Numbered from the stretch's first letter, positions 51,400-59,113 are shown. The stretch: 64,000 nt of DNA from Sediminicoccus rosea (GCF_033547095.1 NZ_CP137852.1:496001-560000), one strand, 5' to 3'. Translations and numbers: made by a program. The notes: a model not told the origin generated them from the sequence alone.

Positions 51400-51648
51400 A
51401 TGCAAGCAGCGGATGGGGATGCCCCCGAGGATCTGAGCCACGCCGGCTCGGTGGTGGACAAGGCGATCGAGTACATGCTCGAGCAGCAGATCGCCCCGAT
51501 CTCCGCCGCGTCCGCGCTGCTGGGCGGCGCACTGGGCCTGCTGTCGCGCAGCATGGATGACCGCTCCATCGCCGGCGTGCTGCGCCAGGCGTTGGCGAGC
51601 GTGGAGGCCGGCGAGCTTCGGCAATTGCCGACGCTGCCGAAGGGCTGA
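51400..51648 (+). CDS. Small hypothetical protein
   Basis: This 82-residue protein has a hydrophobic central segment (PISAASALLGGALGLLS) and an amphipathic C-terminal helix. It starts 66 bases after the Atm1 gene stop and has a GGAG site 11-12 bases before its ATG. The codon bias matches real genes of the window. No family is recognised. It could belong to the Atm1 transcript. Confidence 0.5.
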   Translation: MQAADGDAPEDLSHAGSVVDKAIEYMLEQQIAPISAASALLGGALGLLSRSMDDRSIAGVLRQALASVEAGELRQLPTLPKG

Positions 51649-51658
51649 GCGCCGCGCG

Positions 51659-51718
51659 CGCCTGACCCGCGCCTGACCCGCGCTTGACTCAGGGGCGCGG
51701 CTGCCGCAAAAGCCGCGC
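51659..51718 (+). promoter_or_regulatory. Tandem 11-base repeats, possible promoter and hairpin before rpmB
   Basis: CGCCTGACCCG occurs twice in tandem from 51659, followed by a degenerate third copy, CGCTTGACTC. The third copy contains TTGACT (51684-51689). CAAAAG lies 17 bases later, a weak -10. A hairpin, GCGCGGCT/AGCCGCGC (51695-51718), overlaps this. Promoter and upstream terminator are both possible readings. Confidence 0.35.
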
Positions 51719-51776
51719 TCCGATTTACCGCCGCGCCGGGGGACCCCGTGCGCGCCCAGTTTGCAGGATCATCACC

Positions 51777-52076
51777 ATGGCTCGCCGCTGCGGCATCACC
51801 GGCAAGGGCGTTCAGTCTGGCAACAATGTCAGCCACGCGAACAACAAGACCCGTCGGCGCTTCCTGCCCAACCTGCAGGAAACCTCCTTCTACTCCGACG
51901 TGCTGGCCACCTCGATCCAGCTGCGGCTGACCACGTCGGGCATCCGCACCATCGAGCACAATGGCGGCATCGACGCCTTCCTGCTCACCACCAAGCCGCG
52001 CAACCTGCCGCCCGAGGCGGTGGTGCTCAAGCGCCGCATCCTGCGCGCCCAGGCCAAGAAGGCCGCGGCGGCCTGA
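51777..52076 (+). CDS. rpmB: 50S ribosomal protein L28
   Basis: This 99-residue ribosomal protein begins [20 protein letters not shown], the standard L28 N-terminus. It carries the [12 protein letters not shown] segment and the alphaproteobacterial C-terminal extension, ending in a Lys/Ala-rich tail. The first structural CxxC pair of some L28 proteins is absent apart from one Cys, as is common. It is a single gene, flanked by a promoter-like region and a strong intrinsic terminator. Here it is not paired with rpmG. Confidence 0.96.
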   Translation: MARRCGITGKGVQSGNNVSHANNKTRRRFLPNLQETSFYSDVLATSIQLRLTTSGIRTIEHNGGIDAFLLTTKPRNLPPEAVVLKRRILRAQAKKAAAA

Positions 52077-52135
52077 GTCCCGCCGGCCGGGGCATGGCCC
52101 CGCGCCGCGGATTCTGCACGAATTACTGAGGCTGC

Positions 52136-52180
52136 AATGCCGCGAATCGGGCCAAATGCCCGATTCGCGGCATTTGTGTT
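52136..52180 (+). terminator. Strong intrinsic terminator of rpmB
   Basis: A perfect 17-base-pair stem (52136-52152 with 52158-52174) encloses a CAAAT loop and is followed by TGTGTTT. It begins 60 bases after the rpmB stop. It is the longest uninterrupted stem I found in the window. Confidence 0.88.
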
Positions 52181-52297
52181 TGGGGCGCCCGGCCGCGGGG
52201 CCGCGCCTTGAGACGTCGGGAAATCGTTGTCTTTCCGTATCATAAAGGCCGATCGGGCAAGTCGGGCTTGGTTTTCGGGATTCGTCCCAGGGCCGTT

Positions 52298-52313
52298 TTA
52301 ACCGGCTGTTAAC
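52298..52313 (+). promoter_or_regulatory. CtrA-type binding site
   Basis: TTAA, seven bases (CCGGCTG), TTAAC matches the full CtrA consensus TTAA-N7-TTAAC of alphaproteobacteria. It lies 24 bases before the start of the kinase-like gene, where CtrA would act as an activator or repressor at the promoter. Such TTAA pairs are rare by chance in this GC-rich sequence. Confidence 0.65.
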
Positions 52314-52336
52314 CGAATCGGGCGAGAATCACTCGC

Positions 52337-53140
52337 ATGATGACCGACGCCCTCCCCGATGCCCTCCCCGCCGCCCTGGCCGTCCTCGCCGCCGCCGGCG
52401 GGCTTGCCGCCATTGCCGGTCTCGGCCGCGCGTCGCGCCTCGCGGCGGAGCTGACCACCCTGCGCGGCCTGGCCGAGGGCCGGCGCCGCAGCTTCGGCCT
52501 GCTCGCGCGGGACATGAACAGCCTGGGCCTGGCCCTGCTGGGCCGCGCCCAGCTCCTGGCCACGCAGTCCGGGGGAGAGGAAGCCGGCCGCGCCTTCGAG
52601 GGGGAGGCGCGGCACCTTCTCGCCCTGGCCGATGCCGCCGCCGAGGAAGCGGGCGGCGCCGTGCCCGCGCGCGGCCTGCAGGAGGAGCGCTTCCCGCTCG
52701 CGCCCATCCTGCGCGAGGCGGTGGCCATCGCCAGCGCGCAGCTTGGCCCCGGCAAGCGGCATTGGCGCATCGCGCCGGCCATCGAGAACCTGGCCGTGAC
52801 GGCCGACCGGCGTGCCCTGCGCGGTGCCCTGGTTCAGGTGCTGGGCCGCGCCGCCCGCGCCACGGCCGAGGCCGATGTGATCGAGATCCGCGCGGATCTG
52901 AGGCCGCATGCCGCCTCGATCATCATCGAGGATGAGGGGGTGGGCCTCGCCATCGAGGATCTGGCGCCCATCGCCCATGATGGCGGGGCCGACCGCTCCC
53001 GGGGCCTGGGCTTCGGGCTCTCCCTGGCGCGCTCGCTGCTGCGGGCCCATGGCGGGGAGCTGGTGATCGAGGCCGCGCCGGGGATCGGGGCGCGCGCCTT
53101 CCTCTCGCTGCCGCCGGAGCGGATGGCGGCGGTCGCCTGA
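52337..53140 (+). CDS. Degenerate histidine-kinase-like protein
   Basis: An N-terminal hydrophobic helix (residues 8-30) is followed by a helical dimerisation-like region and a HATPase-like domain. The G1 box (IEDEGVGLAIED, D200) and G2 box (RGLGFGLSLARSLL) are intact. The H-box position reads LLARDMNSLGLALL, so the phospho-acceptor His is replaced by Arg (about R58). The N-box reads VLGRAARAT, so the Mg-binding Asn is replaced by Arg (about R172). It is probably not an active kinase and may be a signalling scaffold or phosphotransfer partner. It is 267 residues long. A CtrA-type site lies just upstream. Confidence 0.75.
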   Translation: MMTDALPDALPAALAVLAAAGGLAAIAGLGRASRLAAELTTLRGLAEGRRRSFGLLARDMNSLGLALLGRAQLLATQSGGEEAGRAFEGEARHLLALADAAAEEAGGAVPARGLQEERFPLAPILREAVAIASAQLGPGKRHWRIAPAIENLAVTADRRALRGALVQVLGRAARATAEADVIEIRADLRPHAASIIIEDEGVGLAIEDLAPIAHDGGADRSRGLGFGLSLARSLLRAHGGELVIEAAPGIGARAFLSLPPERMAAVA

Positions 53141-53147
53141 ACCCGGC

Positions 53148-53438
53148 CTACCAGTGGCGGCGGGGGCCGCCGCGCCAGGGCCGGCCGTAATAGTGCCGGG
53201 GCGGCCCGTAATAGACCGGCGGCGCGTAGAAGCGCGGCGGCGGCGGGGGCACGAAGACCACGGGCGGCGGCACGAAGAGCGGCCGCGGCGGCGCGTAATA
53301 GACCGGCGGGGGCGGGACGTAGCGATAGGCCGGCGGGCCGAAGCCCGGCTTGTCCCAGTATTGCGCCTGGGCGCCCCCCGGCTGCAGCAGGCCCAGGGCC
53401 AGGGCGCCGGCGATGATCAGGCTGTGGAACGGTCGCAT
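53148..53438 (-). CDS. Exported Tyr/Pro-repeat protein, copy A
   Basis: This 96-residue protein has a signal peptide (residues 1-25, cleavage after GGAQA). A low-complexity mature region built from aromatic-Pro units (YVPPPP, YYAPP, FVPPP, FYAPP, YYGPP) follows, ending in an Arg/Trp-rich tail. ATG 53438 follows AAGGAGG by eight bases. A similar gene of identical length lies 69 bases upstream on the same strand. The envelope role is unknown; such Tyr/Pro repeats may bind peptidoglycan or polysaccharide or cross-link. Confidence 0.7.
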   Translation of the reverse strand: MRPFHSLIIAGALALGLLQPGGAQAQYWDKPGFGPPAYRYVPPPPVYYAPPRPLFVPPPVVFVPPPPPRFYAPPVYYGPPRHYYGRPWRGGPRRHW

Positions 53439-53507
53439 CGGAGAAGCCTCCTTCACTCGTCACAGGGAACACGGCCAGCATGGCCGAAGCGTGGCGCGAT
53501 CATGGCG

Positions 53508-53798
53508 TCAGCCGCCGCGCCAGCCCCGGTAGGGGCCGCCGCGATAGGGCCCGCCATAATAGCGCGGCGGCCCATAGAAGCGGGGCGGCGGCGCGTAGTA
53601 GCGCGGGGGCGGCGCGTAGAAGCGCGGCGGCGGGGGGGCGTAGTAGCGCGGCACGGGCGCGTAGTAGCGGGGCGCCGGCGCGACATAGGCCGGGCCGACA
53701 TAGCCGCCGCCATAGACCGGCCCGCCGACATAGCCCGGGGCACAGGCCGTGAGCGACGCCAGGGCGCCCAGGATCACACCTGGCTTCAGCCATCGCAT
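53508..53798 (-). CDS. Tyr/Pro-repeat lipoprotein, copy B
   Basis: This 96-residue protein is a likely lipoprotein, with a signal ending in SLTAC (Cys19). The mature part contains about six RYYAP/RFYAP-type units followed by a Gly/Arg/Tyr tail (GGPYRGGPYRGW). ATG 53798 follows a GGGAGGAA site. It shares length, repeat type and Arg-rich end with copy A, which is soluble rather than lipidated. Similar Tyr/Pro lipoproteins occur widely in Acetobacteraceae and Rhizobiales, with no assigned function. Confidence 0.72.
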   Translation of the reverse strand: MRWLKPGVILGALASLTACAPGYVGGPVYGGGYVGPAYVAPAPRYYAPVPRYYAPPPPRFYAPPPRYYAPPPRFYGPPRYYGGPYRGGPYRGWRGG

Positions 53799-53958
53799 GG
53801 CATGTTCCTCCCGCGTGGCCGGCAAGGCGGTGGCCACGGCCAAGACATGGTGGGGCGACCGATCCTGCCAACGCGCCTTGCGGCGTCCGGTTGCGGCCAG
53901 GGGGGATGACGCGCCCCGCTCATGGCGGAAGCAAGGCGAAACCGGGGTGATTTGAGGC

Positions 53959-54450
53959 TCAGAACCCGCCGGGCGGCACGCGCAGGCTGGGCGGGGCCGG
54001 GCGCATCGCCGCGCGCAGCAGCGTGTCCAGCTCCGAGAGGAAGCGCGAGCGATCGGCCGGCGTCATGCCCGAGGGCCCGCCGGTGCGCGCGCCGGTGGAG
54101 CGCAGATGCTCCGCCACCGCGCGGCCGGCCAGCGCATTGCCGATATTCTCCAGCGTCCAGCGGTGGCCCTTGGCGTTCAGCGCGCGCGCGCCCTTCTCCA
54201 GGCAGCGCGCGGCGAGCGGGATGTCCTGCGTCACGCAGACATCGGCCGCCGTGATGCGATCGGCGATCCAGTCATCCGCCACATCCGCGCCTTCGGTGAC
54301 GATCACGCGATGGATCAGCGGGCTCTCGGGCAGCAGGATGCCGCGCGCGCCGTTGGAGACGACATGGGTGTGCAGCTGCAGCCGCGCGGCGACCCGGAAC
54401 GCCTCCTCGCGCACCGGGCAGGCATCGGCGTCGAGGTAGAGCGCCGTCAC
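53959..54450 (-). CDS. YaiI/YqxD family (DUF188) protein
   Basis: This 163-residue cytoplasmic protein has the family N-terminus LYLDADACPVREEA, then VTEGADVADDWIADRI and VTQDIPLAARCLEKGARALN. These match the PIN-like fold of DUF188, with conserved Asp residues that could bind metal for nuclease action. No activity is established. Its GTG start overlaps the purB stop (GTGA), so it is translated with purB. Confidence 0.92.
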   Translation of the reverse strand: MTALYLDADACPVREEAFRVAARLQLHTHVVSNGARGILLPESPLIHRVIVTEGADVADDWIADRITAADVCVTQDIPLAARCLEKGARALNAKGHRWTLENIGNALAGRAVAEHLRSTGARTGGPSGMTPADRSRFLSELDTLLRAAMRPAPPSLRVPPGGF

Positions 54451-55784
54451 GCGGTTCCGAACACACGGGCGAAGATCGTCTCGACGTGGCGGAAATCGAG
54501 CTGCGGATCCATCACGCGCGAGAGCGTGGCCGCATCCATCACCGCCGCCACCTCGGGCCGCGCCAGCAGGTTCTCGGCGAAGCTCTTCACATCGGGCTGG
54601 CCGAGCTTCAGCCAGGTCGCCATCGCGGCCTGCTGCACGGCGGCGTAGCTGTCCTCGCGCGAGAGGCCGGCCTGCGTCAGCGCCAGCAGCACCTTCTGGC
54701 TGTGCACCACGCCGCCCAGGCCTTCCAGGTTCTCCGTCATCCGCACGGGATAGACGGTCAGCTTCTCCATCATGCCGGCGAGGCGCATCAGCGCGAAATC
54801 GAGCGCGATGGTGGCGTCCGGCCCGATCACGCGCTCCACGCTGGAATGGCTGATGTCACGCTCATGCCAGAGCGTGATGTTCTCGAGCGCCGGCATGGCA
54901 TAGCCGCGGACGAGGCGCGCGAGGCCCGTAATGTTCTCGCTCAGCACCGGGTTGCGCTTGTGCGGCATGGAGCTGCTGCCCTTCTGCCCGGCGTGGAAGA
55001 ACTCCTCCGCCTCGCGCACCTCGGAGCGCTGCAGGTGGCGCACTTCCGTCGCCAGCCGCTCGATCGCGCCCGCCACCACGGCGAGCGTCGCGAAGAAGGC
55101 CGCGTGGCGGTCGCGCGGGATGACCTGGGTGCTCACCGGCTCGATGGCGAGGCCGAGCGACTTCGCCACATGCGCCTCGACGCGCGGGTCCACGCTGGCG
55201 AAGGTGCCGACGGGGCCGGAGATGGCGCAGGTGGCGACCTCGGCGCGGGCGGCGATCAGCCGCTCCCGGTTGCGGGCGAATTCGCAGTAATGCCCGGCGA
55301 GCTTCAGGCCGAAGCTGGTGGGCTCGGCATGGATGCCGTGGCTGCGGCCGATGGTGGGGGTGAACTTGTGCTCCATCGCGCGCGCGCGCAGCGCCGCCAT
55401 GACGGCCTCGACATCCGCGATGAGCAGATCCGCCGCGCGCGTCATCTGCACGGCGAGGCAGGTGTCGAGCACGTCGCTGCTCGTCAGGCCCTGGTGCATG
55501 TAGCGCGCATCCTCGCCGATGCCCTCGCCGAGCCAGGTGAGGAAGGCGATCACGTCATGCCGCGTGACGCGCTCGATCTCGTCGATGCGCTCGACATCGG
55601 CGGGGCCCATCGCGGCCACGCGCGGCGCGCCGCCCTGGCGGATGGAGATGGCGGCGCTGGCGGGGATGGTGCCGATCTCGGCCATCGCCTCGGCGGCCAG
55701 CGCCTCGATCTCGAACCAGATGCGGTACCGCGTCTCGGGCGACCAGATCTCGGCCATGGCAGGGCGGGAATAACGGGGGACCAT
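54447..55784 (-). CDS. purB: Adenylosuccinate lyase PurB
   Basis: PurB splits fumarate from SAICAR and from adenylosuccinate in purine synthesis. The fumarase/aspartase-family signature GSSSMPHKRNPVLSENITG lies near residue 270. The catalytic His regions are GRSHGIHAEPTSFG and TSSDVLDTCLAVQ. It is 445 residues long, the long-standing bacterial B. subtilis-like class. ATG 55784 follows GAGAGG. A perfect inverted repeat lies 28 bases upstream. Confidence 0.96.
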   Translation of the reverse strand: MVPRYSRPAMAEIWSPETRYRIWFEIEALAAEAMAEIGTIPASAAISIRQGGAPRVAAMGPADVERIDEIERVTRHDVIAFLTWLGEGIGEDARYMHQGLTSSDVLDTCLAVQMTRAADLLIADVEAVMAALRARAMEHKFTPTIGRSHGIHAEPTSFGLKLAGHYCEFARNRERLIAARAEVATCAISGPVGTFASVDPRVEAHVAKSLGLAIEPVSTQVIPRDRHAAFFATLAVVAGAIERLATEVRHLQRSEVREAEEFFHAGQKGSSSMPHKRNPVLSENITGLARLVRGYAMPALENITLWHERDISHSSVERVIGPDATIALDFALMRLAGMMEKLTVYPVRMTENLEGLGGVVHSQKVLLALTQAGLSREDSYAAVQQAAMATWLKLGQPDVKSFAENLLARPEVAAVMDAATLSRVMDPQLDFRHVETIFARVFGTA

Positions 55785-55812
55785 CGCAGCCTCTCAACAA
55801 CGCGGGATGGTG

Positions 55813-55830
55813 TTTGCCGCCTGCGGCAAA
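55813..55830. promoter_or_regulatory. Inverted repeat upstream of purB
   Basis: TTTGCCGC and GCGGCAAA are separated by two bases, forming an 18-base near-perfect palindrome 28 bases before the purB start. It could be an operator or a leader hairpin. The terC gene lies divergently about 105 bases away. Confidence 0.45.
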
Positions 55831-55935
55831 TCCCGACAAGCGGGCTTGGCGCGCGCCGCGTCCTCTGCCAAACAAATGCGACTTCTTTGAACATTCCCCT
55901 GGATTACAATCCGTTTATTTTTGAAGGACGCTACG

Positions 55936-56745
55936 ATGCCCGAATGGTTCGTACCGCTCATGCAGGTTTTGATGATCGATATTGTCCTGGCGGGGGACAA
56001 TGCGATCGTCGTGGGCATGGCGGCGGCCGGCCTGCCGCCCGAGCAGCGCCGCAAGGCCATCTTCTGGGGTATCATCGCGGCGACGCTGATGCGCATCGGC
56101 TTCGCCAGCATCACCGTCCAGCTTCTCTCGATCGTCGGCATCACGCTGGCGGGCGGCGTCCTCCTGCTCTGGGTCTGCTGGAAGATGTATCGCGAGCTGC
56201 GCGAGGGCGGCGGCCATTCGCCCGAGGGTGAGATGGACTCCGAGACCACCAACCCGGATGGCACGCCGCGCAAGACCATGCGCCAGGCCATCACGCAGAT
56301 CCTGGTCGCCGACGTCTCGATGAGCCTCGACAACGTGCTGGCGGTGGCCGGCGCGGCGAAGGACCATCCCTATGTGCTGATCGTCGGCCTCGCCATCTCG
56401 GTCGTGCTGATGGGCGTGGCCGCGACCTTCATCGCGAACCTGCTGAACAAGCATCGCTGGATCGCCTGGGTCGGCCTCTTCATCATCCTTTATGTCGCGG
56501 GTGACATGATCTGGTCGGGCACGAATGAGGTCGCGGGCGTCGTTCCCGGCTCCTATGCCTTCCTCATGCTGCCGCTCGGCTACCTGGCCCTGCCGGGCGT
56601 CTTCCCGGCCTGGCTCTGGGCCGGTGCCACGCTGTTGCAGGTGGCGGTGCTGGCCGCCGTCGCGGCCCTGATCGGCGAGGCGGTGCTGCGCGCCCGCCGC
56701 CGTGGCGACGGGCGGTCCGAGGCGGGATCATCCGGGGGTCATTGA
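55936..56745 (+). CDS. TerC family membrane protein (YjbE/Alx-type)
   Basis: This 269-residue inner-membrane protein has seven or eight spans. The paired TerC motifs with conserved Asp/Asn are IDIVLAGDNAIVVGMAA near residue 20 and DVSMSLDNVLAVAGAAK near residue 130. TerC proteins export Mn2+ or other metals, in part to metallate exported enzymes. ATG 55936 follows AAGGA; an upstream TTG is an alternative. The leader is short, and I see no yybP-ykoY manganese riboswitch. Confidence 0.9.
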   Translation: MPEWFVPLMQVLMIDIVLAGDNAIVVGMAAAGLPPEQRRKAIFWGIIAATLMRIGFASITVQLLSIVGITLAGGVLLLWVCWKMYRELREGGGHSPEGEMDSETTNPDGTPRKTMRQAITQILVADVSMSLDNVLAVAGAAKDHPYVLIVGLAISVVLMGVAATFIANLLNKHRWIAWVGLFIILYVAGDMIWSGTNEVAGVVPGSYAFLMLPLGYLALPGVFPAWLWAGATLLQVAVLAAVAALIGEAVLRARRRGDGRSEAGSSGGH

Positions 56746-56751
56746 CCCCCG
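56733..56751 (+). terminator. Hairpin over the terC stop codon
   Basis: CGGGGGTC and GACCCCCG pair perfectly around ATT, with the terC TGA inside the structure. No T-run follows. It probably ends or stabilises the terC mRNA. Confidence 0.5.
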
Positions 56752-56785
56752 TCTGACGGCCCTTTCACAGCTTTGCAAAGACAGG

Positions 56786-56816
56786 TTCGGCGGGAGCGGG
56801 TAGCTTGCCCGCCGAA
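56786..56816 (+). terminator. Hairpin followed by TCTCTTT, possible attenuator
   Basis: TTCGGCGGG and CCCGCCGAA pair perfectly around a 13-base loop and are followed at once by TCTCTTT. It lies 19 bases before the small ORF at 56836. It could be an intrinsic terminator for upstream transcription or an attenuator in the leader of the lipoprotein gene. Confidence 0.5.
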
Positions 56817-56835
56817 TCTCTTTGGGAAAGGCAGC

Positions 56836-56925
56836 ATGACGACAATCGCCACCACATCCGCCAGGGCCAACCGGGCCGGCGCCGCGAGCTTCACCAGGCT
56901 GCCCCGGCCCGCCAAGGTCATTTGA
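56836..56925 (+). CDS. Possible small peptide upstream of the lipoprotein gene
   Basis: This 29-codon frame has a ribosome-binding site (GGGAAAGG, about five bases before the ATG). It ends two bases before the next start codon, at 56928. The predicted peptide is basic and rich in Thr, Ala and Arg (starting MTTIATTSARANR). The spacing suggests translation coupling with the lipoprotein gene. It could be a leader peptide or a small functional protein. Confidence 0.4.
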   Translation: MTTIATTSARANRAGAASFTRLPRPAKVI

Positions 56926-56927
56926 GG

Positions 56928-57542
56928 ATGCGTGACATTTCGACAGCAGCGCCGGCCCGCCGGCTGCGCCTGGCCGCCGGCCTGATGATCCCGCTGCTCG
57001 CCGCCTGCGCGAGCGAGGGCGGCGATGCGCCGGCCACGGCGCCGGTTCCCGTCGTCTCGGCGCCGCAGCGCCTGGCGGAGCGGCTGCCGGCCCAGGCGGC
57101 CAGCTTCCAGCGCGGCACCACGGCCTCGATCGACCAGCCGCTGCCGGGCGTGGAAGTGCCCTATTCCACGCAGGGGCGGACGGCGGCGGGCTTCGTGCAG
57201 GTGTTGCGGCCGCCCTCCGTCGCCCCGCCGGACGGGCCGGGCAGCCTGGTCGTGCAGGAAGAATACCAGCGTGTCGTGGCGGCCGCGCAGCGTGGCTCGG
57301 GCCCGCATCGCCGGCTGCGCCTGGTGCAGGAGAGCGACCAGCCGCCGGGCGCGCCGTTGTTCCGCTGCGCCGACCTCGAGGGCGCCTATGGCCGCACCGC
57401 CGTGACCAGCACCACCTGCGTGGGTGCGGCGGGCGGGCAATTGCTGCGCCTGCGCGTCTCCATGCCGCGGCGTGACCCGCCGGCGGCCGATCCGCGCGCC
57501 TTCATCCGCGACATCGCCGAGGCGCTGCGCCGAGGGGGGTGA
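56928..57542 (+). CDS. Hypothetical lipoprotein
   Basis: This 204-residue protein has a lipoprotein signal with the lipobox PLLAAC (about Cys27). A Pro/Ala-rich linker follows, then a globular region with two cysteines (LFRCADLEG and STTCVGAAGG) that could form a disulfide. No domain is recognised. ATG 56928 follows AAGG by ten bases and sits two bases after the small ORF. It is probably an envelope protein facing the periplasm. Confidence 0.65.
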   Translation: MRDISTAAPARRLRLAAGLMIPLLAACASEGGDAPATAPVPVVSAPQRLAERLPAQAASFQRGTTASIDQPLPGVEVPYSTQGRTAAGFVQVLRPPSVAPPDGPGSLVVQEEYQRVVAAAQRGSGPHRRLRLVQESDQPPGAPLFRCADLEGAYGRTAVTSTTCVGAAGGQLLRLRVSMPRRDPPAADPRAFIRDIAEALRRGG

Positions 57543-57669
57543 TGGCGGCGCCTGATCGGCGCCCCCGATGTCCCGCATCGAAACCGCCGACTGGCGGCGG
57601 GGCCCGTTTCGCGGATGATCTCTCCAGGGGGGCAGCGTGCTCCCCCAGCCGATCCGGAGACATCATCCC

Positions 57670-58113
57670 ATGCCCAGCCCCCGCACCCTTCTCGCCGCCA
57701 CCGCCGGCCTCGCGCTGGCCGGCCTGCTCCCGATGCAGGAGGCCGCTGCCCAGGTGGCGCGCTACTGCGGCAACACGGTGAATGCCGTCGCCTTCTACAC
57801 GAACATCAACTCGGATGGCCGTGGCTCGACCGCGGTGCATTTCGTGCAGCTGCAGAACATGGGCCCGGCCCGGCACATCCGCATCGCCTTCTTCAGCAGC
57901 GAGCCGGGGCTGACGCGCGGCGGCGGCAATTATCCGGTCCATCCGGGTGTCGCGCCCGCCTCGACCGGCGACATCGCCATTGCCAACCAGGGCTTCATCA
58001 CGGTGCAACTGGCGACGCAGCGCCTCAACAACCCCGCGGGCACCGGCGCCATCCCGGCCACGGACCCGCAGACGGGCCTGCCGCACTTCACCATGGTGAC
58101 CTGCACGCCCTGA
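57670..58113 (+). CDS. Hypothetical secreted protein
   Basis: This 147-residue protein has a clear signal peptide (residues 1-28, ending EAAAQ). The mature part is predicted beta-rich, with cysteines near each end (ARYCGNT and MVTCTP) that may join in a disulfide. Phrases such as NAVAFYTNINSDGRG are not family signatures I know. It lies convergent with the BASS-like transporter gene, 12 bases away. Confidence 0.6.
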   Translation: MPSPRTLLAATAGLALAGLLPMQEAAAQVARYCGNTVNAVAFYTNINSDGRGSTAVHFVQLQNMGPARHIRIAFFSSEPGLTRGGGNYPVHPGVAPASTGDIAIANQGFITVQLATQRLNNPAGTGAIPATDPQTGLPHFTMVTCTP

Positions 58114-58125
58114 GCGGGGCGCGCC

Positions 58126-59052
58126 CTACCAGCTCCTGATCCGCTCATAGAGCGGCTTCAGGAGAAAGGGGCTCAGGAACAGCGGGAACTGGCAGAGCAC
58201 GCAGAAGAGCAGGATGCCGGGATCTGTGTTGGCCGGCAGCACCGCCAGATACAGCGCCATGTTGCGGTTGCCGGCGAGCAGCCCGGCGGAGAGGGCGAGC
58301 TTCTGCCCGAAGGCGGTGAAGGCCAGCGCCGTCACCGCATTCATCGCCAGCATGCCGCCGAAGGCCATGGCGACGCCGGTGAGGATGAAGCCGGGCTCGC
58401 GCAGCAATTGGGCCAGCACGCCATCCATCACGCCGAAGCCGTAGAACACCACCATCAGCACCACCGCGCCGTCCACCGCGCGGCCCCAATGGTCGAGCCT
58501 GGCTGGCGCCACCACGCGGCGGATCACCATGGAGATCAGCAGCGGCAGCAGCACGACGAGGCCGAGGCGCAGCATCAGCCCCGTCATCGAGATGGCGAGG
58601 TCGATGCCCAGCAGGCCGAGGGCCAGCGGCGGCGCCGTCAGCGGGATCAGCAGGATGGAAAGCACCGCGACGACGAAGGCGATCTCGCCATCCAGCCCCA
58701 CCATCCTGGCAAAGGCCGGAGAGGAGGTGGCGGCGCAGCCCGTCGCCACGATGACGAGGCCATTGGCCAGCGGCCCCTGGATGCCGAGCGCGACGAGCAG
58801 CGCCCAGACCAGCAGCGGTGTCGCGATCAGCAGCCAGACGAGCAGGGCGGCCACCAGCAGCGGGCGGCGCAGATAGGCGATGACCTGCACGGGGTCCACC
58901 CGCAGCAGCACCAGCACCATCAGGATGAAGACCACGGGCGTGATCACGTCGCGGAAGAGGGCGGCGAGCGGCGGGAGGAACAGGCCCGCGAAGATGCTGC
59001 CGGCCAGCAGCGCCGCGCCATGCAGGGCGGACCATTCCAGGAAGCGGCGCAT
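58126..59052 (-). CDS. BASS-family (bile acid:sodium symporter-like) membrane transporter
   Basis: This 308-residue protein has about nine or ten spans and a repeat-related layout. The motif IVATGCAATSSPAFARMVG resembles the crossover helix region of BASS transporters (ASBT-type), and a second one, AGLLAGNRNMALYLAVLP, lies in the second half. The start at 59052 (MRRFLEW) is chosen because the hydrophobic region begins there. It is divergent from uvrD, with 61 bases between them. The substrate is probably a small organic anion. Confidence 0.75.
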   Translation of the reverse strand: MRRFLEWSALHGAALLAGSIFAGLFLPPLAALFRDVITPVVFILMVLVLLRVDPVQVIAYLRRPLLVAALLVWLLIATPLLVWALLVALGIQGPLANGLVIVATGCAATSSPAFARMVGLDGEIAFVVAVLSILLIPLTAPPLALGLLGIDLAISMTGLMLRLGLVVLLPLLISMVIRRVVAPARLDHWGRAVDGAVVLMVVFYGFGVMDGVLAQLLREPGFILTGVAMAFGGMLAMNAVTALAFTAFGQKLALSAGLLAGNRNMALYLAVLPANTDPGILLFCVLCQFPLFLSPFLLKPLYERIRSW

Positions 59053-59113
59053 GAGGTCCAAGGGAAGCAGGCCGTGGTTGGTGGCGTTCGCCGGATGTTC
59101 TATAGCCCTTGGC

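Noticed and set aside
53560-53720. CRISPR-like repetitive DNA
   Set aside because: The repetition comes from coding of Tyr/Pro units in a lipoprotein gene; there are no regular spacers or cas genes.
55865-55935. yybP-ykoY manganese riboswitch upstream of the terC gene
   Set aside because: The leader is short and lacks the paired conserved loops; only an isolated TACAAT was seen with no good -35.
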